Shown piece by piece: positions 1-5,895 of a DNA stretch of 9,177 nt. This DNA comes from Candidatus Nitrosopumilus sp. (GTDB lineage Archaea > Thermoproteota > Nitrososphaeria > Nitrososphaerales > Nitrosopumilaceae): assembly GCA_013043295.1 (NCBI GenBank), contig JABDOO010000028.1:1-9177 (forward strand), written 5' to 3'. The notes under the pieces were generated by a model. That model had not been told where the DNA came from, did no database searches, and saw only the letters and a list, made by a program, of their open reading frames with translations. How positions within the stretch are numbered: position 1 is the first letter of the stretch; each line of letters opens with the position of its first letter. The position numbers and the translations under genes are program-made.

Positions 1-51
1 TAGAACATCTTCATGGATTTGAGTAGATGCTGCATTGTCTAGATAAATCAA
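1..51 (-). CDS. Cysteine desulfurase (NifS/IscS-like), N-terminal fragment, 5' end only
   Basis: Reading leftward from a TTG at 51 gives MIYLDNAASTQIHEDVL before the window ends. This is the conserved N-terminus of class V aminotransferase-fold cysteine desulfurases (family pattern 'IYLDNAATTP..p.VL'). These PLP enzymes take sulfur from L-cysteine as a persulfide for Fe-S clusters and thio-cofactors. The frame is closed by a TAA four codons upstream of the TTG, so TTG is the only standard start. A GTGAT complementary to the archaeal 16S 3' end lies 6 bases before it. The TTG overlaps the larE stop (TTGA), so the gene is translationally coupled to larE and is probably its sulfur source. Only 17 residues are visible; the PLP lysine and catalytic cysteine lie outside, so the exact subfamily (NifS, IscS or SufS type) cannot be told. 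Confidence 0.8.
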   Translation of the reverse strand, partial: MIYLDNAASTQIHEDVL

Positions 52-845
52 TCTGCAATCACATTAATTTTTCCCGGTTTATACCCCTCTTGATCTAGTT
101 GAACTGAAGAAAAACCAATCATTGTCAATTTCTCAGTGATTTGTTTCAAAATAGATTCATTTATTTTTGGAATCATTTGTTTTTCAACTTCAATTTTTGC
201 AGAACCGTCAATGTCACGAACTCGGACTTGCTTTACGTTTGTCAACTGTTTAACAATGTTTTCTCCAAATTCTATTCGAATTAATTTTTCTGCAGTAACT
301 CTTTGACCCCAGGGGATTCTAGATGCCAGACATGAATTTGATGGTCTATCAAATACGGATAATCCAATCATTTTGACAGTATCACGAATTTTGGATTTTG
401 AAAAATTGGTCTCCACCAGAGGACTGCGTATTCCATTTTCTTTCAATGCCTCAATTCCAGGCCTATAATCTCCCAAATCATCAATATTGGTCCCATCAAC
501 TATAGCCTCCACATCATGCTCTTTTGCCAATTTTAGCAAATGATCTCCCAATTCTATCCTACAGTGATAACAGCGGGATGAATCATTTTTAGTAAAATCT
601 TCATTTTCAAGTTCGCTGTAATCTAAGAAAAGTTGTTTAATTCCTATTTCAGAGCAAATATTTTTAGACGATTCTAGTTCATCCTCAGCTAAGGTTTTGT
701 AGTCAGCAGTTACTGCAATTGCATTATTTCCTAGTTTTTGAAATGCAGCATATGCAACCAGTGCACTATCAACACCACCTGAAAGTGCAATCATGACTTT
801 ATTTTTGTCATCAAACCAATTTACAAGATTTTCAAGAGAGGTCAT
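48..845 (-). CDS. larE: LarE, ATP-dependent sulfurtransferase of nickel-pincer cofactor synthesis
   Basis: 265 residues, close to the ~276 of Lactobacillus plantarum LarE. It adenylates the carboxylates of pyridinium-3,5-biscarboxylic acid mononucleotide (the LarB product) and replaces them with thiocarboxylates, feeding LarC. Seen: an N-type ATP pyrophosphatase P-loop SGGVDSA at residues 22-28, DGTN at 117-120 and the family signature SCLASRIPWG at 171-180 with Cys172, which matches the sulfur-donating Cys176 of L. plantarum LarE. Cys92 and Cys95 (RCYHCR) form an additional CxxC. LarE proteins with these three cysteines are known to bind a [4Fe-4S] cluster and to deliver sulfur catalytically, instead of turning one cysteine into dehydroalanine. 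Start: ATG at 845 with GGAG seven bases upstream, inside the 3' end of larC (14-bp overlap). The next gene, a cysteine desulfurase, overlaps its stop. Family assignment is firm; the Fe-S type is inferred. Confidence 0.93.
   Translation of the reverse strand: MTSLENLVNWFDDKNKVMIALSGGVDSALVAYAAFQKLGNNAIAVTADYKTLAEDELESSKNICSEIGIKQLFLDYSELENEDFTKNDSSRCYHCRIELGDHLLKLAKEHDVEAIVDGTNIDDLGDYRPGIEALKENGIRSPLVETNFSKSKIRDTVKMIGLSVFDRPSNSCLASRIPWGQRVTAEKLIRIEFGENIVKQLTNVKQVRVRDIDGSAKIEVEKQMIPKINESILKQITEKLTMIGFSSVQLDQEGYKPGKINVIAD
58..62 (-). promoter_or_regulatory. Ribosome binding site for the cysteine desulfurase
   Basis: GTGAT on the minus strand, 6 bases before the TTG at 51, is complementary to the AUCAC part of the archaeal 16S rRNA 3' tail. 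It lies inside the last codons of larE and supports TTG as the true start of the next gene. Confidence 0.5.
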
Positions 846-2067
846 GTGTATTCTCCAATTTTTCTATCTCTTTTCTCAAAAATGCTTCTGTTTCCTTAAT
901 TGACTTATCCACGGCATTTGATATTTTTTTTAGATCATCAAATTCAATTTTAAAATCAGTTTTTCCTTTAAAAGATGATTTTTTGTAGTTTACCAAAAAA
1001 GATTCACCACTAAAATTTACAGAAACACTGTGATTAGTTCTAGGAACTATAAATCGACTAGAATCAGAAATTCGTACACCCAAAGTTCCTGTTTCCAATA
1101 CCAGAGTATCTACAACATCATCTAGTGTATCATCAGTACAAATAACAGAAACAAGATTTGTAGGTCTGCCTTTCTTTGTGATTCCATGATAAATAGAAAC
1201 ATCACGTGCACCCTTATCCATTATTTTTTCAATCAAATTCCCTAAAATTTCTCCTGATACATCATCTACATTAGTTTCAAGGATTTTTACTGAATCAAGT
1301 GTAAACCCATTATCAGAACCTCGAGTAATTTTTAAAACATTTGAAAAAGATTCAAAATCTTTTTGACCTGCCCCATATCCTATAGATTCTACCTTCATTG
1401 ATGGATAGTGATTTACTGATTCCTTTGTTAAATTCACTAAAATGCAGGCTCCTGTAGGAGTAGTAAGTTCTTCATTTGCATCATTGCCCTTAATTATCAA
1501 GTTTGAATTTTTAAAAATCTCTAAAATTGCACTTGCAGGATTGGACATTGTTCCGTGTGAAAAAGATACCGAGCCTCCACCAACTGCGATAGGTAGACAT
1601 AGAATTTTTTCATCAAATAGGGCTAAATTTTCTAAAGCAATAGTAATCCCAATTATATCAACAAGAGTATCAATACTTGATGCTTCATGAAAATGAACAG
1701 ATTCTTCAGGTATTCCATGTATGATAGATTCTGCCGTGATTAGTGTATCAATACAAGATTGTGCAAATAAAGTTGCTTTTTCTGAAAGTTGAATTTCTTT
1801 AGTTGAATTAATTATTGCTTGTTTTATTTCTGATCCCTTTCTTTCATGAACATCCTCATCAATTTCTAAAACTAGTTGTAATGCCTGAACTCCATGTTTC
1901 TGAATTTTCTCAAAATCTATTTTTTTAATTGTAGAGTTTGAAAGGAATTTTTCAGATTGTTTAATTCCAGAAATTACTTTATTTTTATCAGCACCCAAAT
2001 CGACTAGTGCACAAAGTAGCATATCTCCAGATATCCCAGCTATTTGGGGATCAAATACAACAACCAT
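832..2067 (-). CDS. larC: LarC, nickel insertion protein (nickel chelatase) of nickel-pincer cofactor synthesis
   Basis: 411 residues in one uninterrupted frame. LarC is a CTP-dependent cyclometallase that inserts Ni(II) into pyridinium-3,5-bisthiocarboxylic acid mononucleotide to give the nickel-pincer nucleotide. Seen: the N-terminal FDPQIAGISGDMLL (5-18), VHFHEASSIDTLVD (124-137), LPIAVGGGSV (158-167), HGTMSNPASA (171-180) and TPTGA (203-207) of the LarC1 half, then LETNVDDVSGE (263-273), KKGRP (298-302) and ETGTLGVR (325-332) of the LarC2 half. In L. plantarum the two halves are separate reading frames joined by programmed ribosomal frameshifting; here they are fused, the usual state in other LarC proteins. 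It is the first gene of the minus-strand operon: a TATA box 26 bases before the ATG at 2067 leaves no room for a leader. It overlaps larE by 14 bp, implying coupled expression. Confidence 0.94.
   Translation of the reverse strand: MVVVFDPQIAGISGDMLLCALVDLGADKNKVISGIKQSEKFLSNSTIKKIDFEKIQKHGVQALQLVLEIDEDVHERKGSEIKQAIINSTKEIQLSEKATLFAQSCIDTLITAESIIHGIPEESVHFHEASSIDTLVDIIGITIALENLALFDEKILCLPIAVGGGSVSFSHGTMSNPASAILEIFKNSNLIIKGNDANEELTTPTGACILVNLTKESVNHYPSMKVESIGYGAGQKDFESFSNVLKITRGSDNGFTLDSVKILETNVDDVSGEILGNLIEKIMDKGARDVSIYHGITKKGRPTNLVSVICTDDTLDDVVDTLVLETGTLGVRISDSSRFIVPRTNHSVSVNFSGESFLVNYKKSSFKGKTDFKIEFDDLKKISNAVDKSIKETEAFLRKEIEKLENTHDLS
853..856 (-). promoter_or_regulatory. Ribosome binding site of larE
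   Basis: GGAG on the minus strand with a 7-base spacer before the larE ATG at 845. It sits inside larC, as expected for an internal operon gene, whereas larC itself has no leader. Confidence 0.55.
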
Positions 2068-2088
2068 GATTAAAAATTATCAAAAATG

Positions 2089-2096
2089 CTTATAAA
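2089..2096 (-). promoter_or_regulatory. TATA box (box A) of the larC-larE operon
   Basis: TTTATAAG on the minus strand, centred about 26 bases before the larC ATG at 2067. This is the normal box A to transcription start distance in archaea, so the transcript should begin at or next to the ATG (leaderless). The same bases read on the plus strand (CTTATAAA) are also TATA-like but lie 60 bases from the mdh start. Confidence 0.7.
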
Positions 2097-2107
2097 TTCG
2101 ACTAATA

Positions 2108-2126
2108 TCTCAAGAATTTCATTAGA
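2108..2126. promoter_or_regulatory. Candidate operator: imperfect inverted repeat between the divergent promoters
   Basis: TCTCAAGAA, one base, then TTCATTAGA: the two 9-base arms match at 7 of 9 positions as an inverted repeat. It lies between the larC and mdh TATA boxes and directly abuts the latter, covering where its BRE would be. A repressor or activator bound here could control both directions. Imperfect dyads occur by chance in AT-rich DNA, so this is only a candidate. Confidence 0.3.
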
Positions 2127-2136
2127 TTTAATTATT
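2127..2136 (+). promoter_or_regulatory. TATA box (box A) of the malate dehydrogenase gene
   Basis: TTTAATTATT, centred about 26 bases before the ATG at 2157. The spacing predicts a leaderless mRNA; no Shine-Dalgarno-like sequence precedes the ATG, which agrees. Confidence 0.6.
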
Positions 2137-2156
2137 CAAAATCAACACCGATTTTC

Positions 2157-3071
2157 ATGATTACTATAATTGGTTCTGGAAAAGTAGGCGGAGATGCCGC
2201 ATTATTCTCTGCATTAAAGCGATTGGATGATCAAATATTATTGCTAGATGTTGCTGAAGGCCTACCTCAAGGCGAAGCAATGGATATCAATCATATGTTA
2301 TCAGAGCAAGGAATTGATGTTGAAGTAAAAGGTTCAAATGATTTTGCAGACATGAAGGGATCAAACGTAGTTGTTGTAGTAGCAGGTTCTGGAAGAAAAC
2401 CAGGAATGACAAGAATGGATCTTTTGAAAATTAATGCAACAATTGTAAAAAGTGTTGTAGAAAATGTAAAAAAATATGCAGATGACTCTATGATAATTCC
2501 AGTTACAAATCCTCTTGATCCTATGGCTTACATCACATACAAAGTATCTGGTTTTGATAGAAGCAGAGTATTTGGTATGGGAGGTATGCTAGATTTATCA
2601 AGATTTAGACAATTTATTCATGAAGCAACAGGTCATTCTCGTGATTCCATTAGAGCACTAGTAATAGGGGAACATGGTGAAAACATGCTTCCATTACCAA
2701 GATTTTCATCAGTGTCTGGAATTCCATTATCATCTTTTCTTCCAAAAGAAAAATTAGATGAATTGGTGATAAACACAAAACAGGTTGCTGCAAAAGTTAT
2801 TGAATTAAAAGGTGCAACAGTACATGCACCAGGAAATGCAATCTCGGCTATTGTAGAGTCTGTTGTTAGAGATAGAAAACAAGTAATTCCAGTTGCTACA
2901 TATCTTGATGGCGAATACGGACATTCAGATGTAACAATCGGAGTACCAGCAATTATTGGTAAAAAAGGAGTAGAAAAAATAATTGAACTGGACCTAAATG
3001 ACGAAGAGAAACAGGTGTTTGATAAAGCAGTTGAAAGTGTAAAGGGCGCCATTTCAGGCATTCAGATCTAA
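2157..3071 (+). CDS. mdh: Malate dehydrogenase (LDH/MDH superfamily, NAD-dependent)
   Basis: 304 residues, the usual size for archaeal/bacterial LDH-like malate dehydrogenases. It interconverts malate and oxaloacetate in the cytoplasm. Seen: Rossmann loop GSGKVG (6-11); Asp31 at the end of the second beta strand, favouring NAD(H) over NADP(H); mobile-loop GRKPGMTR (79-86) with Arg80 at the substrate-specificity position (Arg in malate, Gln in lactate dehydrogenases) and Arg86; VTNPLD (116-121) with Asn118; LDLSRFR with Asp146 and Arg149; catalytic His173 in GEHG. All catalytic residues are present. The Arg at the specificity position makes malate far more likely than lactate. It sits between the divergent larC operon and larB, 33 bp before larB, an unusual place for a central-metabolism gene. 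Some archaeal members accept several 2-oxo acids, so substrate breadth is open. Confidence 0.93.
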   Translation: MITIIGSGKVGGDAALFSALKRLDDQILLLDVAEGLPQGEAMDINHMLSEQGIDVEVKGSNDFADMKGSNVVVVVAGSGRKPGMTRMDLLKINATIVKSVVENVKKYADDSMIIPVTNPLDPMAYITYKVSGFDRSRVFGMGGMLDLSRFRQFIHEATGHSRDSIRALVIGEHGENMLPLPRFSSVSGIPLSSFLPKEKLDELVINTKQVAAKVIELKGATVHAPGNAISAIVESVVRDRKQVIPVATYLDGEYGHSDVTIGVPAIIGKKGVEKIIELDLNDEEKQVFDKAVESVKGAISGIQI

Positions 3072-3074
3072 GCA

Positions 3075-3081
3075 TTTTTTT
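3075..3081 (+). terminator. T7 run after mdh, possible archaeal terminator
   Basis: Seven T residues start four bases after the mdh stop codon. Archaeal RNA polymerase often terminates at such U-runs without a hairpin. The run is also centred about 27 bases before the larB TTG and could instead be a poor box A for larB. Either way, some separation of mdh and larB transcription is possible. Confidence 0.35.
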
Positions 3082-3104
3082 AGACTAGCATAGAAAAATA
3101 TTCA

Positions 3105-3887
3105 TTGGAAATACATGAAATTTTAGAGTCAGTCAAAAAAGGAAAAATTTCAATAAATAATGCAAAAAAGCTTTTGTCACTTTATTCAATAGAAGAGATA
3201 GAAGGTATTGCAAAAATTGACATCAATAGGAGAAAACGAAGAGGAATTCCTGAAGTGGTTTTTGCAGAAACAAAAGAATTAGATGAGATTAAAAAAATTG
3301 TAAAAAAAACTCTTGAGAAAACAAATTCAGTGATAGTATCTAGAATCAAGAAAAAAGATTATCCAAAAATTTTAGCATTTGCCAAAAAACTAAAAGTAAA
3401 AATCAAAACAGGCAAAAATTCATCATCACTGCTTTTATTCAAAAAACCAATTAAATTCAAAGGCGGGAAAGTTGCAATCATTACTGCAGGTACATCAGAC
3501 ATAGGAGTGGCAGAAGAATCTAGATTAATGTGCGAGGCTATGAATTGTAAATGCATTACAAGTTATGATGTAGGAGTTGCAGGAATACAAAGAATTTTTC
3601 CAATTTTGAAGGAGATGGTCAATGAAGATGTGGATTGTGTGATAGTTGCTGCTGGGATGGAGGGAGCTTTGGCTACATTGGTCTCCACACTAGTAGACAT
3701 TCCAATAATTGGAATTCCTACTTCAGTTGGATATGGTTATGGGGAAAAAGGAATTGCAGCACTTGCATCCATGCTTCAAAGCTGTTCTTTGGGGTTGTCA
3801 GTTGTGAATATTGATAACGGAATTGCTGCAGGAGGTATTGCTGCAAATATTGCTAACAGAGCAATTAAAAAAAATAATTTACAGTAA
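3105..3887 (+). CDS. larB: LarB, pyridinium-3,5-biscarboxylic acid mononucleotide synthase (NaAD carboxylase/hydrolase)
   Basis: 260 residues, normal for LarB. It performs the first step of nickel-pincer cofactor synthesis: carboxylation of nicotinic acid adenine dinucleotide at pyridinium C5 and cleavage of the phosphoanhydride. Seen: N-terminal helical region (1-40); RRGIPEVVFAETK (45-57); and a PurE-like C-terminal domain with ITAGTSDIGVAEE (126-138), DVGVAGI (155-161), AAGMEGALATLV (182-193), PTSVGYG (205-211), SCSLG with Cys227 (matching the L. plantarum LarB cysteine, Cys221, that adds to the pyridinium ring) and VVNIDNG (233-239). Start is TTG at 3105: the nearby ATG at 3114 is out of frame and the N-terminus aligns as expected. 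The sequence has Gln162 (AGIQRIF) where most LarB proteins, as I recall, have His (AGIHRLL). Follows mdh by 33 bp on the same strand; larC and larE are divergent. Confidence 0.93.
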   Translation: MEIHEILESVKKGKISINNAKKLLSLYSIEEIEGIAKIDINRRKRRGIPEVVFAETKELDEIKKIVKKTLEKTNSVIVSRIKKKDYPKILAFAKKLKVKIKTGKNSSSLLLFKKPIKFKGGKVAIITAGTSDIGVAEESRLMCEAMNCKCITSYDVGVAGIQRIFPILKEMVNEDVDCVIVAAGMEGALATLVSTLVDIPIIGIPTSVGYGYGEKGIAALASMLQSCSLGLSVVNIDNGIAAGGIAANIANRAIKKNNLQ

Positions 3888-3914
3888 AGATTAGGACTGA
3901 CCATACTCGTAAAT

Positions 3915-3924
3915 GATATATAAG
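3915..3924 (+). promoter_or_regulatory. TATA box (box A) of the radical SAM gene
   Basis: GATATATAAG, centred 26-27 bases before the TTG at 3947, is the best-matching box A of the window. The distance places the transcription start on or next to the TTG, so this looks like a leaderless transcript with a non-ATG start. The ATG at 3939 is out of frame and too close to the box. Confidence 0.7.
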
Positions 3925-3946
3925 ATACCTAAAAGAAAATGGATAA

Positions 3947-5527
3947 TTGGCTGGCAAACGAGTTGTTCTTACTGCTGATCGTAGTTTAATGACAAATTAT
4001 AGAGGAAATTTTCTTTATGGATTTATTGCATGTGGACCGTATGAAGTTCTACCAGAATGGGTTTTTGACAAAGTATTTTGTCCTTCAGTTGAAACTGATC
4101 CAATAACTGGTCAAGTAAAAGTTGCTCAAGTAGGATTAAGAAGAATAGAAAGCTCATTGATTCAAGGAGGTTACAAAAGAGAGGATGTATTCATGGCACA
4201 TCCTGAAATGCTAAACAAATCAATTGGACCAGATACAAAAGTAGTTGGAATTAATGTAATGGATCCCTTAGGTATGGCTCCTGTAACAACTACAATGTCC
4301 CCAGAAAAATTATCTTATGTCGCAATGAAGTTCAAAAAAATGTGTGCTAGTATTATTCAACTCAAAAAGAAATATGATTTTAAAGTTGTAGTTGGAGGAA
4401 ATGGCGCATGGGAATTAGCAAAATCAGATAGAATGAAGATTCATGGAATAGATACAGTTGTAGTTGGAGAAGCCGATGAATTAGCTGTTGATTTATTTCA
4501 GGATTTGGAAAAAAATGATGCACCAGAATTAATGCATTGTTTTGTGAGAAACCTTGAAAATATTCCAGTTATAGAAGGCCCAACAATTAATTCGTTAATT
4601 GAAGCAATGCGTGGATGTGGTAGAGGTTGCGACTTTTGTGATGTTAACAAAAGATCAAAGAAAGATCTTCCACTAGAAAGATTACAGCATGAAGCAAAAA
4701 CTAACTTAGACTATGGATTTGATTCCATATGGTTACATTCTGATGAAATGTTGCTTTATGGATGTGATAATAGAGACTTTGTTCCTAACAGAGATGCAAT
4801 TGTTGATTTGTGGAAAGGCCTCAAAGGTCTTGGAGCAAATTTTGTTGGAACCACACATATGACATTTTCTGCTGTTGCTGCAGATCCTACACTGATGCAG
4901 CAAATTTCTCAAGTTAATGAACAGGATAAAACAGGCAGATGGCTTGCAACTAATCTAGGAATAGAAACCGTAGCTCCGGACATGGTAAAGAAACATCTTG
5001 GAGTTAAAACAAAACCATTTGCACCTGAAGAATGGGGAAGTGTTGTAAGAGAGGGTGCAAAAATTCTAAATGAAAATCACTGGTTCCCAGCTGCAACCAT
5101 AATTATTGGTTGGCCTGATGAGACTCCAGATGATATTCAATATACTATAGATATGATGAGTGACTTTAGGGAAATGGACTTTAGAGGTCTAGTAGCTCCT
5201 TTACTATATCAAGACTTTAGTGAAAAGAATTCTATGCACTTTGGAAACTTGAATGAAGCACAATTTACACTATTCTGGAAATGTTGGGAAAATAACTTGC
5301 GCGTAATTAATGATATCATTCCAATTATTCTTAGAAACAAGACATATGGTCCACCCATGAAAGTATTCATGTACGGAATTCTCAAAGCTGGTACATGGGC
5401 AATAATGAGATACCTACGAGGGTTGTGTAAGGATTTGTTTAATGGAAGAACTCCTGATGAAATTATTGACAAATACGCTAGAAACAGATCAGTATCTGCT
5501 CCAAAGATTAAGACCAAAAAATTATAG
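3947..5527 (+). CDS. Cobalamin-binding-type (class B) radical SAM protein, substrate unknown
   Basis: 526 residues. Residues ~95-190 look like a Rossmann B12-binding domain (VVGINVMDPLG at 99-109, VVVGGNGAWEL at 147-157, IDTVVVGEADE at 168-178), but the cobalt-ligating DxHxxG motif is absent, as in many class B enzymes that bind cobalamin without a histidine ligand. Residues ~215-420 form the radical SAM barrel with MRGCGRGCDFC, where Cys224, Cys228 and Cys231 make the CxxxCxxC [4Fe-4S]/SAM site; GWPDETPDD (388-396) is a late-barrel motif. A basic C-terminal extension of ~100 residues ends in KIKTKKL. The frame has a TAA right before the TTG at 3947, which fixes that TTG as the earliest start. 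The N-terminus (ADRSLMTNYRGNFLYGF) resembles archaeal radical SAM proteins that I associate with, but cannot prove to be, the GDGT ring synthase (Grs) group. Methyl transfer or C-C bond formation on an unreactive carbon is the class-level expectation. Confidence 0.85.
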   Translation: MAGKRVVLTADRSLMTNYRGNFLYGFIACGPYEVLPEWVFDKVFCPSVETDPITGQVKVAQVGLRRIESSLIQGGYKREDVFMAHPEMLNKSIGPDTKVVGINVMDPLGMAPVTTTMSPEKLSYVAMKFKKMCASIIQLKKKYDFKVVVGGNGAWELAKSDRMKIHGIDTVVVGEADELAVDLFQDLEKNDAPELMHCFVRNLENIPVIEGPTINSLIEAMRGCGRGCDFCDVNKRSKKDLPLERLQHEAKTNLDYGFDSIWLHSDEMLLYGCDNRDFVPNRDAIVDLWKGLKGLGANFVGTTHMTFSAVAADPTLMQQISQVNEQDKTGRWLATNLGIETVAPDMVKKHLGVKTKPFAPEEWGSVVREGAKILNENHWFPAATIIIGWPDETPDDIQYTIDMMSDFREMDFRGLVAPLLYQDFSEKNSMHFGNLNEAQFTLFWKCWENNLRVINDIIPIILRNKTYGPPMKVFMYGILKAGTWAIMRYLRGLCKDLFNGRTPDEIIDKYARNRSVSAPKIKTKKL

Positions 5528-5845
5528 TTTTTCTATAGCAATATCTGCAATTGTATTTCGTATTGGTGTTAGCGAAATAAAGTAAACTTTGTCTGCTCTT
5601 TCAATATTTTCAACTTTTTTGAATGATTTTGTTGCAACATCAAACTCATAAATTCCAGGTTCTAGTGAACCCTTTGAATATAGCATAAGATATGTTTCGC
5701 CAGTTGAAGGACTAAGTGGAATGAAAGATAACACATATCCTTTGTATGAATTAATTGGCATTGTATTTTTCATTGGCGGAGCAGCTGAGGCCATATACAT
5801 TAGAAAATCTTCAATTGATTCAAATTCTTCATATTCAATATGCAT
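5522..5845 (-). CDS. Conserved-looking hypothetical protein, 107 residues
   Basis: I do not recognise this protein. It is soluble-looking, with no signal peptide or membrane helix. The N-terminal third is acidic (IEYEEFESIEDFLMYMAS, residues 3-20) and probably helical; the rest alternates hydrophobic and polar residues as in a small beta-rich fold (YKGYVLSFIPLS, TYLMLYSKG, GIYEFDVATKSF, DKVYFISLTP). No cysteines or obvious catalytic motif. It is judged real because it has a TATA-like element 26 bases before its ATG, fills the space between two clear genes and has balanced protein-like composition. Its stop codon overlaps that of the convergent radical SAM gene by six bases (TTATAG read both ways). 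It lies 50 bp downstream of the CFI-box protein gene on the same strand but seems to have its own promoter. Confidence 0.7.
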   Translation of the reverse strand: MHIEYEEFESIEDFLMYMASAAPPMKNTMPINSYKGYVLSFIPLSPSTGETYLMLYSKGSLEPGIYEFDVATKSFKKVENIERADKVYFISLTPIRNTIADIAIEKL

Positions 5846-5862
5846 GAAGTAGGATAATGTGT

Positions 5863-5876
5863 AATAGTATAATAAC
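5863..5876 (-). promoter_or_regulatory. TATA-like box of the 107-residue gene
   Basis: GTTATTATACTATT on the minus strand, centred 25-26 bases before the ATG at 5845. Spacing fits a leaderless transcript. The region is AT-rich, so chance similarity is possible. Confidence 0.5.
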
Positions 5877-5895
5877 CTACTAGAAAGATTTGGGA

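Noticed and set aside
1442..1690. Plus-strand open frame of 82 codons inside larC
   Set aside because: It is antisense to a fully conserved stretch of LarC and has no promoter or family resemblance of its own.
2633..3061. Minus-strand open frame of 142 codons inside mdh
   Set aside because: Antisense shadow of a clear malate dehydrogenase, with Ser/Phe-rich composition typical of such shadows.
2157..3071. Lactate dehydrogenase as the identity of the dehydrogenase, given the lar neighbours
   Set aside because: Arg80 in GRKPGMTR is the malate-type specificity residue; lactate dehydrogenases have Gln there.
3359..3556. Minus-strand open frame of 65 codons inside larB
   Set aside because: Antisense shadow of a conserved coding region; no independent signals.
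3939..3941. ATG as start of the radical SAM protein
   Set aside because: It is out of frame with the protein and only about 19 bases from the TATA box centre; the TTG at 3947 is in frame and correctly spaced.
5209..5517. Minus-strand open frame of 102 codons inside the radical SAM gene
   Set aside because: Antisense to the conserved C-terminal part; no promoter, and the translation looks like no protein family.
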